Assembly: GCA_949752795.1 (NCBI GenBank)
Contig: CATKHW010000293.1
Location: 620,001-684,000, forward strand
DNA length: 64,000 nucleotides
Reading direction: 5' to 3'
From: Hyperoodon ampullatus
Taxonomy: Eukaryota > Chordata > Mammalia > Artiodactyla > Ziphiidae
The notes under the pieces are model-generated. The model ran no database searches. It saw only the letters and a list, made by a program, of their open reading frames with translations, and was not told the DNA's origin. The first letter of the stretch is position 1, and every line of letters begins with the position of its first letter. This document shows, piece after piece, positions 50,012 through 62,172 of this stretch. Made by a program: the position numbers and the translations under genes.

Positions 50012-51750
50012 CTGGGAAATTCTTTACAATTCCTTCAGGGTCTCTGATGAAAGCTGGAATGACCCTATCTACAAAGACAGCTGGATGTGGCATAAGGAGG
50101 CACATTTGGGACTGAGACGATTGGTGAGATTTGGCGAGCAAATGCAGACCCTTTAAAGCAATAATGCATGGCACCCATTCCATGGGTCCGAACTGTCCAG
50201 GTTGAAGGGAATATTACTACAGCTATAACATGTGCGGGAAACCTAGAGAACGGACACACTGTGAATACGAAAGGTTTCTAAAACTCAACGAATAGTCCCT
50301 CTCCTGGTGCTCCAGTTTGACTTTCCGTCTGCTTTACTATCAACCTCCCAACTTGGAGAGACAGCCCCTTTAACCTCTTGGTTCGCACAGGTTGCCAATT
50401 TGGCAGAGGATGAAGGGGAAGAGGGAGAACCAATGAGAGAGTAGCTGTTAGGCATTTGGACGGGAACATATCACTGTAATTTCCCAGCAGGAAGAAGAAT
50501 TAACCAAATTCTCAGCCACCCACCGGGAACCAGTATAGGTCCTGAACCAAAATTTTGGACTTGCGGTCAGCTCACCAAAAACGAGTTGAAAAATGGAGCT
50601 CAGGGGCACAGCAATTCACAAACTGGCCGAGTAATAAAGGACAACTATCGTCCAAAAATCTGTTGAGGGAAGGCAACGAGGCGGACTTGAAAGCGAGGCA
50701 GAATAGCAGGAAACAGATTTCAAGAGGTACGCTGGAATCGCCTTTAAAGCACAGGAAGAGGGGCACAACTTCGACAATGATGCACTTGGCCAAAAAGTGC
50801 GTATGCATTTTCTCCTGAATATATTCAGGAGAAAACGCATACGCCCTTTTTGGCCAAGCAAGCAAGCGGGCAATGCAAATCTGCACTACAAAGAAGTATC
50901 ACTTCCCACCGGTCAAAAGGGACATCCACAAAATGTGTAAGAACAAGAAAGGCAAGACAGGCCCTGGAGAACAGGGAGCCTTGTTATGCTGATGGGCGGG
51001 ATGTAAATTGCCAACTGCCTCTCTGGAGGAGTGCATTCTGTTCCCTAAAACAAGTAAAGAACAGAGCTACAGAGCCAAGGGCACTACCAGTCTAGGGAAT
51101 ATACCTTGGGAAAACTGAAAATCAATAAGACAGAGCCACCCCAAAATTTAGGGCTGCACTGCATACAAGGACCTCAACTTGGATACACCTTAAGTATCCC
51201 AGAAAATATAAACATGGTTCAAAAAATTGTGGTACTTACGTACGATGGAATATCCCTCAGCCATGAAATCAATGTCATAAGACCAGTAGCAGCAAAATGG
51301 GTGGATTCAGGTACGATGATTCTAAGTGAAATAAGTCACACAGAAAAAGAAACTTATCATAAGATATCACTTATGAAGATCCTGTAAACATGGCTACACT
51401 TGAACTGAGTTAGGAAAGAGGACAGTGTCTCACATTTAGAAAACTCTCTTATACCTGCTTATGGGGGAAGGAGAGGTGGGGTGATGCATAAAACCAGAGT
51501 TTGATATAAGCACAGGGACCGTTCCAAAAACCAACTATGGAATAGACAAGACCTACACCGTCCTCAGTGAAAGGGACTCAAAACCCCATATTTCCCGCAG
51601 AGGAAAATATCTGACTAGTAAGAATCTTAAAATCTATGTATTGATATGTCTCCGTAAGGGAATCAAGTGTGTCTAGACTGGCATAAACATGGCAGCGAGA
51701 ATCAGCTCAAACCCACTATAAAAAGGAATTTCAAAAACAAAACAAAAAAA
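50012..51750 (+). repeat. Satellite monomer M29
   Basis: Palindrome 50785-50858 has two mismatches (AAGTGCG, GCATTTT). GCTCCAGTTTG near 50309 and GTACGCTGG near 50728 recur in M31. The last third has the M6/M28 set. Confidence 0.97.
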
Positions 51751-53489
51751 CTGGGAAATTCTTTACAATTCCTTCAGGGTCTCTGATGAAAGCTGGAATG
51801 ACCCTATCTACAACGACAGCTGGATGTGGCATAAGGAGGGACACTTGGGACTGAGACGATTGGTGAGATTTGGCGAGCAAATGCAGACCCTTTAAAGCAA
51901 TAATGCATGGCACCCATTCCATGGGTCCGAACTGTCCAGGTTGAAGGGAATATTACTACAGCTATAACATGTGCGGGAAACCTAGGGAACGGACACACTG
52001 TGAATACGAAAGGTTTCTAAAACTCAACGAATAGTCCCTCTCCTGGTGCTCCGGTTTGACTTTCCGTCTGCTTTACTATCAACCTCCCAACTTGGAGAGA
52101 CAGCCCCTTTAACCTCTTGGTTCGCACAGGTTGCCAATTTGGCAGAGGATGAAAGGGAAGAGGGAGAACCAATGAGAGAGTAGCTGTTAGGCATTTGGAC
52201 GGGCACATATCACTGTAATTTCCCGGCAGGAAGAAGAATTAACCAAATTCTCAGCCACCCACCGGAAACCAGTATAGGTCCTGAACCAAAATTTTGGACT
52301 TGCGGTCAGCTCACCAAAAACGAGTTGAAAAATGGAGCTCAGGGGCACAGCAATTCACAAACTGGCCGAGTAATAAAGGACAACTATCGTCCAAAAATCT
52401 GTTGAGGGAAGGCAACGAGGCGGACTTGAAAGCGAGGCAGAATAGCAGGAAACAGATTTCAAGAGGTACGTTGGAATCGCCTTTAAAGCACAGGAAGAGG
52501 GGCACAACTTCGACAATGATGCACTTGGCCAAAAAGGGCGTATGCGTTTTCTCCTGAATATATTCAGGAGAAAACGCATACGCCCTTTTTGGCCAAGCAA
52601 GCAAGCGGGCAATGCAAATCTGCACTACAAAGAAGTATCACTTCCCACCGGTCAAAAGGGACATCCACAAAATGTGTAAGAACAAGAAAGGCAAGACAGG
52701 CCCTGGAGAACAGGGAGCCTTGTTATGCTGATGGGCGGGATGTAAATTGCCAACTGCCTCTCTGGAGGAGTGCATTCTGTTCCCTAAAACAAGTAAAGAA
52801 CAGAGCTACAGAGCCAAGGGCACTACCAGTCTAGGGAATATACCTTGGGAAAACTGAAAATCAATAAGACAGAGCCACCCCAAAATTTAGGGCTGCACTG
52901 CATACAAGGACCTCAACTTGGATACACCTTAAGTATCCCAGAAAATATAAACATGGTTCAAAAAATTGTGGTACTTACGTACGATGGAATATCCCTCAGC
53001 CATGAAATCAATGTCATAAGACCAGTAGCAGCAAAATGGGTGGATTCAGGTACGATGATTCTAAGTGAAATAAGTCACACAGAAAAAGAAACTTATCATA
53101 AGATATCACTTATGAAGATCCTGTAAACATGGCTACACTTGAACTGAGTTAGGAAAGAGAACAGTGTCTCACATTTAGAAAACACTCTTATACCTGCTTA
53201 AGGGGGAAGGAGAGGTGGGGTGATGCATAAAACCAGAGTTTGATATAAGCACAGGTACCGTTCCAAAAACCAACTATGGAATAGACAAGACCTACACCGT
53301 CCTCAGTGAAAGGGACTCAAAACCCCATATTTCCCGCAGAGGAAATTATCTGACTAGTAAGAATCTTAAAACCTATGTATTGATATGTCTCCGTAAGGGA
53401 ATCAAGTGTGTCTAGACTGGCATAAACATGGCAGCGAGAATCAGCTCAAACCCACTATAAAAAGGAATTTCAAAAACAAAACAAAAAAA
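51751..53489 (+). repeat. Satellite monomer M30
   Basis: The palindrome at 52524-52597 is perfect. GAGGAAATTATCTG near 53339 is private. It pairs with M32 up to the point where M32 starts to diverge. Confidence 0.97.
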
Positions 53490-55228
53490 CTGGGAAATTC
53501 TTTACAATTCCTTCAGGGTCTCTGATGAAAGCTGGAATGACCCTATCTACAAAGACAGCTGGATGTGGCATAAGGAGGCACATTTGGGACTGAGACGATT
53601 GGTGAGATTTGGCGAGCAAATGCAGACCCTTTAAAGCAATAATGCATGGCACCCATTCCATGGGTCCGAACTGTCCAGGTTGAAGGGAATATTACTACAG
53701 CTATAACATGTGCGGGAAACCTAGAGAACGGACACACTGTGAATACGAAAGGTTTCTAAAACTCAACGAATAGTCCCTCTCCTGGTGCTCCAGTTTGACT
53801 TTCCGTCTGCTTTACTATCAACCTCCCAACTTGGAGAGACAGCCCCTTTAACCTCTTGGTTCGCACAGGTTGCCAATTTGGCAGAGGATGAAGGGGAAGA
53901 GGGAGAACCAATGAGAGAGTAGCTGTTAGGCATTTGGACGGGAACATATCACTGTAATTTCCCAGCAGGAAGAAGAATTAACCAAATTCTCAGCCACCCA
54001 CCGGGAACCAGTATAGGTCCTGAACCAAAATTTTGGACTTGCGGTCAGCTCACCAAAAACGAGTTGAAAAATGGAGCTCAGGGGCACAGCAATTCACAAA
54101 CTGGCCGAGTAATAAAGGACAACTATCGTCCAAAAATCTGTTGAGGGAAGGCAACGAGGCGGACTTGAAAGCGAGGCAGAATAGCAGGAAACAGATTTCA
54201 AGAGGTACGCTGGAATCGCCTTTAAAGCACAGGAAGAGGGGCACAACTTCGACAATGATGCACTTGGCCAAAAAGTGCGTATGCATTTTCTCCTGAATAT
54301 ATTCAGGAGAAAACGCATACGCCCTTTTTGGCCAAGCAAGCAAGCGGGCAATGCAAATCTGCACTACAAAGAAGTATCACTTCCCACCGGTCAAAAGGGA
54401 CATCCACAAAATGTGTAAGAACAAGAAAGGCAAGACAGGCCCTGGAGAACAGGGAGCCTTGTTATGCTGATGGGCGGGATGTAAATTGCCAACTGCCTCT
54501 CTGGAGGAGTGCATTCTGTTCCCTAAAACAAGTAAAGAACAGAGCTACAGAGCCAAGGGCACTACCAGTCTAGGGAATATACCTTGGGAAAACTGAAAAT
54601 CAATAAGACAGAGCCACCCCAAAATTTAGGGCTGCACTGCATACAAGGACCTCAACTTGGATACACCTTAAGTATCCCAGAAAATATAAACATGGTTCAA
54701 AAAATTGTGGTACTTACGTACGATGGAATATCCCTCAGCCATGAAATCAATGTCATAAGACCAGTAGCAGCAAAATGGGTGGATTCAGGTACGATGATTC
54801 TAAGTGAAATAAGTCACACAGAAAAAGAAACTTATCATAAGATATCACTTATGAAGATCCTGTAAACATGGCTACACTTGAACTGAGTTAGGAAAGAGGA
54901 CAGTGTCTCACATTTAGAAAACACTCTTATACCTGCTTAAGGGGGAAGGAGAGGTGGGGTGATGCATAAAACCAGAGTTTGATATAAGCACAGGGACCGT
55001 TCCAAAAACCAACTATGGAATAGACAAGACCTACACCGTCCTCAGTGAAAGGGACTCAAAACCCCATATTTCCCGCAGAGGAAAATATCTGACTAGTAAG
55101 AATCTTAAAACCTATGTATTGATATGTCTCCGTAAGGGAATCAAGTGTGTCTAGACTGGCATAAACATGGCAGCGAGAATCAGCTCAAACCCACTATAAA
55201 AAGGAATTTCAAAAACAAAACAAAAAAA
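53490..55228 (+). repeat. Satellite monomer M31
   Basis: Palindrome 54263-54336 has two mismatches, the same allele as M29. It shares GCTCCAGTTTG and GTACGCTGG with M29 but lacks the CTTATGGGGG set, although GAGGACAG remains near 54895. Confidence 0.97.
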
Positions 55229-56966
55229 CTGGGAAATTCTTTACAATTCCTTCAGGGTCTCTGATGAAAGCTGGAATGACCCTATCTACAACGACAGCTG
55301 GATGTGGCATAAGGAGGGACACTTGGGACTGAGACGATTGGTGAGATTTGGCGAGCAAATGCAGACCCTTTAAAGCAATAATGCATGGCACCCATTCCAT
55401 GGGTCCGAACTGTCCAGGTTGAAGGGAATATTACTACAGCTATAACATGTGCGGGAAACCTAGGGAACGGACACACTGTGAATACGAAAGGTTTCTAAAA
55501 CTCAACGAATAGTCCCTCTCCTGGTGCTCCGGTTTGACTTTCCGTCTGCTTTACTATCAACCTCCCAACTTGGAGAGACAGCCCCTTTAACCTCTTGGTT
55601 CGCACAGGTTGCCAATTTGGCAGAGGATGAAAGGGAAGAGGGAGAACCAATGAGAGAGTAGCTGTTAGGCATTTGGACGGGCACATATCACTGTAATTTC
55701 CCGGCAGGAAGAAGAATTAACCAAATTCTCAGCCACCCACCGGAAACCAGTATAGGTCCTGAACCAAAATTTTGGACTTGCGGTCAGCTCACCAAAAACG
55801 AGTTGAAAAATGGAGCTCAGGGGCACAGCAATTCACAAACTGGCCGAGTAATAAAGGACAACTATCGTCCAAAAATCTGTTGAGGGAAGGCAACGAGGCG
55901 GACTTGAAAGCGAGGCAGAATAGCAGGAAACAGATTTCAAGAGGTACGTTGGAATCGCCTTTAAAGCACAGGAAGAGGGGCACAACTTCGACAATGATGC
56001 ACTTGGCCAAAAAGGGCGTATGCGTTTTCTCCTGAATATATTCAGGAGAAAACGCATACGCCCTTTTTGGCCAAGCAAGCAAGCGGAAATGCAAATCTGC
56101 ACTACAAAGAAGTATCACTTCCCACCGGTCAAAAGGGACATCCACAAAATGTGTAAGAACAAGAAAGGCAAGACAGGCCCTGGATAACAGGGAGCCTTGT
56201 TATGCTGATGGGCGGGATGTAAATTGCCAACTGCCTCTCTGGAGGAGTGCATTCTGTTCCCTAAAACAAGTAAAGAACAGAGCTACAGAGCCAAGGGCAC
56301 TACCAGTCTAGGGAATATACCTTGGGAAAACTGAAAATCAATAAGACAGAGCCACCCCAAAATTTAGGGCTGCACTGCATACAAGGACCTCAACTTGGAT
56401 ACACCTTAAGTATCCCAGAAAATATAAACATGGTTCAAAAAATTGTGGTACTTACGTACGATGGAATATCCCTCAGCCATGAAATCAATGTCATAAGACC
56501 AGTAGCAGCAAAATGGGTGGATTCAGGTACGATGATTCTAAGTGAAATAAGTCACAGAGAAAAAGAAACTTATCATAAGATATTACTTATGAAGATCCTG
56601 TAAACATGGCTACACTTGAACTGAGTTAGGAAAGAGAACAGTGTCTCACATTTAGAAAACACTCTTATGCCTGCTTAAGGTGGAAGGAGAGGTGGGGTGA
56701 TGCATAAAACCAGAGTTTGATATAAGCACAGGTACCGTTCCAAAAACCAACTATGGAATAGACAAGACCTACACCTTCCTCAGTGAAAGGGATTCAAAGC
56801 CCCATATTTCCCGCAGAGGAATATATCTGACTAGGAAGAATCTTAAAACCTATGTATTGATATGTCTCCGTAAGGGAATCAAGTGTGTCTAGACTGGCAT
56901 AAACATGGCAGCGAGAATCAGCTCAAACCCACTATAAAAAGGAATTTCAAAAACAAAACAAAAAAA
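55229..56966 (+). repeat. Satellite monomer M32 (1,738 bp, transition copy)
   Basis: The palindrome at 56002-56075 is perfect. It is the first copy with a net length change: AGCGGAAATGC near 56083 is one base shorter than the usual AGCGGGCAATGC. CTGGATAACAGG near 56180 adds a stop. Divergence then increases (CACAGAGAAAAAG, ATATTACTT, TTATGCCTGC, AAGGTGG, CTAGGAAG), so a junction between homogeneous and diverged copies falls in this monomer. Confidence 0.97.
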
Positions 56967-58703
56967 CTGGGAAATTCTTTACAATTCCTTCAGGGTCTCT
57001 GATGAAACCTGGAATGACCCTATCTACAACGACAGCTGGATGTGGCATAAGGCTGGACACTTGGGACTGAGAGGATTGGTGAGATTGGGTGAACAAATGC
57101 AGACCAATTAAAGCAATAATTCATGGCACACATTCCATGGGTCCCAAATCTCCAGGTTGAAGGGAATATTACTACAGTTATAACATGTACGGGAAACCTA
57201 GAGAACGGACACACTGTGAATACGAAAGGTTTCTAAAACTCAACGAATAGTCCCTCTCCTGGTGCTCCGGTTTGACTTTCCATCTGCTTTACTATCAACC
57301 TCCCAACTTGGAGAGACAGCCCCTTTAACCTCCTGGTTCGCACAGGTTGCCAATTTGGCAGAGGTTGAAAGGGAAGAGGGTGAACCAATGAGAGAGTAGC
57401 TGTTAGGCATTTGGACGGGCACATATCACTGTAATTTCCCGGCAGGAAGAAGAATTAACCAAAGTCTCAGCCCCCCACCGGGAACCAGTATAGGTCCTGA
57501 ACCAAAATTTTGGACTTGCGGTCAGCTCACCAAAAACGAGTTGAAAAATGGAGCTCAGGGGCACAGCAATTCACAAACTGGACGAGTAATAAAGGACAAC
57601 TATCGTCCAAAAATCTGTTGAGGGAAGGCAACGAGGCGGACTTGAAAGCGAGGCAGAATAGCAGGAAACAGATTTCAAGAGGTACGTTGGAATCGCCTTT
57701 AAAGCACAGGAAGAGGGGCACAACTTCGACAATGATGCACTTGGCCAAAAAGGGCGTATGCGTTTTCTCCTGAATATATTCAGGAGAAAACGCATACGCC
57801 CTTTTTGGCCAAGCAAGCAAGCGGGCAATGCATATCTGCACTAGAAAGAAGTATCACTTCCCACCGGTCAAAAGGGACATCCACAAAATGTGTAAAAACC
57901 AGAAAGGCAAGAGAGGCCCTGGAGAACAGGGAGCCTTGTTATGCTGATGGGCGGGATGTAAATTGCCAACTGCCTCTCTGGAGGAGTGCATTGTGTTCCC
58001 TAAAACTAGTAAACAACAGAGCTACAGAGCCAAGGGCACTTCCATTCTAGGGAATATACCTTGGGAAAACTGAAAATCAATAAGACACAGCCAACCCAAA
58101 ATTTAGGGCTGCACTGCTTACAAGGACCTCAACTTGGGTACACCTTAAATATCCCAGGAAATATAAAAATGGTTCAAAAAATTGTGGTACTTACATACGA
58201 TGGAATATCCCTCAGCCATGAAATCAATGTCATAAGACCAGTAGCAGCAAAATGGGTGGATTCAGGTACGATGATTCTAAGTGAAATAAGTCACACAGAA
58301 AAAGAAACTTATCATAAGATATCACTTATGAAGATCCTGTAAACATGGCTACACTTGAACTGAGTTAGGAAAGAGAACGTGTCTCACATTTAGAAAACGC
58401 TCTTATGCCTGCTTAAGGGGGAAGGAGAGGTGGGGTGATGCATAAAACCAGAGTTTGATATAAGCACAGGTACCGTTCCAAAAACCAACTATGGAATAGA
58501 CAAGACCTACACCTTCCTCAGTTAAAGGGACTCAAAACCCCATATTTCCCGCAGAGGAATATATCTGACTAGTAAGAATCTTAAAACCTATGTATTGATA
58601 TGTCTCCGTAAGGGAATCAAGTGTGTCTAGACTGGAATAAACAGGGCAGCGGGATCAGCTCAAACCCACTATAAAAAGGAATTTCAAAAACAAAACAAAA
58701 AAA
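56967..58703 (+). repeat. Satellite monomer M33 (1,737 bp, divergent subfamily)
   Basis: The palindrome at 57740-57813 is perfect. Single-base deletions lie in GAGAACGTGTC near 58373 and GCAGCGGGATCAG near 58647. It carries the alleles that define the right-edge subfamily: GTAAAAACCAG, ATTGTGTTCCC, TGCTTACAAGG, TTGGGTACACC and AATATAAAAATGG. ATGCATATCTG near 57829 breaks the octamer motif. Confidence 0.97.
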
Positions 58704-60433
58704 CTGGGAAATTCTTTACAATTCCTTCAGAGTCTCTGATGAAACCTGGAATGACCCTATCTACAACGACAGCTGGATGTGGCATAAGGCGGGACACTTG
58801 GGACTGAGAGGATTGGTGAGATTGGGGGAACAAATGCAGAACCTTTAAAGCATTAACGCATGGCACCCATTCCATGGGTCCCAACTCTCCAGGTTGAAGG
58901 GAATATTACTACAGTTATAACATGTACGGGAAACCTAGAGAACGGACACACTGTGAATACGAAAGGTTTCTAAAACTCAACGAATAGTCCCTCTCCTGGT
59001 GCTCCGGTTTGACTTTCCATCTGCTTTACTATCAACCTCCCAACTTGGAGAGACAGCCCCTTTAACCTCCTGGTTCGCACAGGTTGCCAATTTGGCAGAG
59101 GATGAAAGGGAAGAGGGAGAACCAATGAGAGAGTAGCTGATAGGCATTTGGACGGGCACATATCACTGTAATTTCCCGGCAGGAAGAAGAATTAACCAAA
59201 GTCTCAGCCCCCCACCGGGAACCAGTATAGGTCCTGAACCAAAATTTTGGACTTGCGGTCAGCTCACCAAAAACGAGTTGAAAAATGGAGCTCAGGGGCA
59301 CAGCAATTCACAAACTGGACGAGTAATAAAGGACAACTATCGTCCAAAAATCTGTTGAGGGAAGGCAACGAGGCGGACTTGAAAGCGAGGCAGAATAGCA
59401 GGAAACAGATTTCAAGAGGTACGTTGGAATCGCCTTTAAAGCACAGGAAGAGGGGCACAACTTCGACAATGATGCACTTGGCCAAAAAGGGCGTTTGTGT
59501 TTTCTCCTGAGGAGAAAACGCATACGCCCTTTTTGGCCAAGCAAGCAAGCGGGCAATGCAAATCTGCACTACAAAGAAGAATCACTTCCCACCGGTCAAA
59601 AGGGACATCCACAAAATGTGTAAAAACCAGAAAGGCAAGACAGGCCCTGGAGAACAGGGAGCCTTGTTATGCTGATGGGCGGGATGTAAATTGCCAACTG
59701 CCTCTCTGGAGGAGTACATTGTGTTCCCTAAAACAAGTAAAGAACAGAGCCGCAGAGCCAAGGGCACTTCCAGTCTAGGGAATATACCTTGGGAAAACTG
59801 AAAATCAATAAGACAGAGTCACCCCAAAATTTAGGGCTGCACTGCTTACAAGGACCTCAACTTGGGTACACCTTAAATATCCCAGGATATATAAAAATGG
59901 TTCAAAAAATTGTGGTACTTACGTACGATGGAATATCCCTCAGCCATGAAATCAATGTCATAAGACCAGTAGCAGCAAAATGGGTGGATTCAGGTACGAT
60001 GATTCTAAGTGAAATAAGTCACACAGAAAAAGAAACTTATCATAAGATATCACTTATGAAGATCCTGTAAACATGGCTACACATGAACTGAGTTAGGAAA
60101 GAGAACAGTGTCTCACATTTAGAAAACACTCTTATGCCTGCTTAAGGGGGAAGGAGAGGTTAGGTGATGCATAAAACCAGAGTTTGATATAAGCACAGGT
60201 ACCGTTCCAAAAACCAACTATGGAATAGACAACACCTACACCTTCCTCAGTGAAAGGGACTCAAAACCCCATATTACCCGCAGAGGAATATATCTGACTA
60301 GTAATAATCTTAAAACCTATGTATTGATATGTCTCCGTAAGGGAATCAAGTGTGTCTAGACTGGCATAAACATGGCAGCGAGAATCAGCTCAAACCCACT
60401 ATAAAAAGGAATTTCACAAACAAAACAAGAAAA
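58704..60433 (+). repeat. Satellite monomer M34 (1,730 bp, palindrome tip deleted)
   Basis: The whole 9-base shortfall lies in the palindrome centre. Other private alleles shared with M36 are GACAGAGTCACCCC near 59812, GGATATATAAAAATGG near 59885, GAGGTTAGGTGATG near 60155, GACAACACCTAC near 60229, ATATTACCCGC near 60273 and AGTAATAATC near 60300. Confidence 0.97.
59477..59541. repeat. Shortened palindrome with a 3-base loop (M34)
   Basis: The centre reads CTCCTGAGGAG. Nine bases (ATATATTCA) of the normal centre are missing. The remaining 65 bases have 31-bp arms around a TGA loop. The left arm also has two substitutions (GTTTGTG for GTATGCG). Loss of bases exactly at the tip is the type of change expected when hairpins or cruciforms are nicked and repaired. 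Replication slippage would also explain it. Confidence 0.93.
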
Positions 60434-62172
60434 CTGGGAAATTCTTTACAATTCCTTCAGGGTCTCTGATGAAACCTGGAATGACCCTATCTACAACGAC
60501 AGCTGGATGTGGCATAAGGCTGGACACTTGTGTCTGAGACGATTGGTGAGATTGGGTGAGAAAATTCAGACCCTTTGAATCACAAATGCCTGGCACACAT
60601 TCCATGGGTCCCAACTCTCCAGTTTGAAGGGAATATTACTACAGCTATAACATGTACAGGAAACCTAGAGAACAGACACACTGTGAATACGAAAGGTTTC
60701 TAAAACTCAATGAATAGTCCCTCTCCTGGTGCTCCGGTTTGACTTGCCATCTTCTTTACTATCAACCTCCCAACTTGGAGAGACAGCCCCTTTAACCTCC
60801 TGGTTCGCACAGGTGGCCAATTTGGCAGAGGATGAAAGGGAAGAGGGAGAACCAATGAGAGAGTAGCTGTTAGGCATTTGGACGGGCACATATCACTCTA
60901 ATTTCCCGGCAGGAAGAAGAATTAACCAAAGTCTCAGCCCCCCACCGGGAACCAGCATAGGTAGTGAAACAAAATTTTGGACATGCGGTCAGCTCACAAA
61001 AAACGAGTTGAAAAATGGAGCTCAGGGGCACAGCAATTCACAAACTGGCCGAGTAATAAAGGACAACTATCGTCCAAAAATCTGTTGAGGGAAGGCAACG
61101 AGGCGGACTTGAAAGCGAGGCAGAATAGCATGAAACAGATTTCAAGAGGTACGTTGGAATCGCCTTTAAAGCACAGGAAGAGGGGCACAACTTCGACAAT
61201 GATGAACTTGGCCAAAAAGGGCGTATGCGTTTTCTCCTGAATATATTCAGGAGAAAACGCATACGCCCTTTTTTGCCAAGCAAGCAAGCGGGCAATGCAA
61301 ATCTGCACTACAAAGAAGTATCACTTCCCACCGGTCAAAAGGGACATCCAAAAAATGTGTAAAAACCAGAAAGGCAGGACAGGCCCTGGAGAACAGGGAG
61401 CCTTGTTAGGCTGATGGGCGGGATGTAAATTGCCAACTGCCTCTCTGGAGGAGTGCATTGTGTTCCCTAAAACAAGTAAACAACAGAGCTACAGAGCCAA
61501 GGGCACTTCCAGTCTAGGGAATATACCTTGGGAAAACTGAAAATCAATAAGACAGAGCCACCCCAAAATTTAGGGCTGCACTGCTTACAAGGACCTCAAC
61601 TTGGGTACACCTTAAATATCCCAGGAAATATAAAAATGGTTCAAAAAATTGTGGTACTTATGAACGATGGAATATCCCTCAGCCATGAAATCAGTGTCAT
61701 AAGACCAGTAGCAGCAAAATGGGTGGATTCAGGTACGATGATTCTAAGTGAAATAAGTCACAGAGAAAAAAAAACTTATTATAAGATATCACTTATGAAG
61801 ATCCTGTAAACATGGCTACACTTGAACTGAGTAAGGAAATAAGACATTGTCTCATATTAAGAAAACACTCTTATGCCTGCTTAAGGGGGAAGGAGAGGTG
61901 GAGTGATGCATAAAACCAGAGTTTGATATAAGCACAGGTACCGTTCCAAAAACCAACTATGGAATACACAAGACCTACACCTTCCTCAGTGAAAGGGACT
62001 CAAAACCCCATATTTCCCGCAGAGGAATATATCTGACTAGTAAGAATCTTAAAACCTATGTATTGATATGTCTCCGTAAGGGAATCAAGTGTGTCTAGAC
62101 TGGCATAAACATGGCAGCGAGAATCAGCTCAAACCCACTATAAAAAGGAATTTCAAAAACAAAACAAAAAAA
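60434..62172 (+). repeat. Satellite monomer M35 (divergent subfamily)
   Basis: Palindrome 61207-61280 has one mismatch (TTTTTTGCC on the right). It has many private changes, such as GGTAGTGAAAC near 60960, GACTTGCCATC near 60740, CTTATGAACGATGG near 61656 and GTAAGGAAATAAGACATTG near 61832. The total length is 1,739. Confidence 0.97.

Larger units (their letters stand above)
50012..56080 (+). repeat. Two-monomer higher-order duplication, M29-M30 and M31-M32
   Basis: M29 and M31 share AAGGAGGCACATTT, GCTCCAGTTTG, GTACGCTGG and the AAGTGCG palindrome allele. M30 and M32 share the alternative alleles. The spacing is exactly 3,478. The last third of M29 carries the M28 set and M31 does not, so a conversion or exchange has since altered one copy. 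Confidence 0.8.

Noticed and set aside
55789..56145. 118-residue - strand frame in M32
   Set aside because: It is longer than in other copies only because a one-base deletion near 56091 joins two shadow frames.
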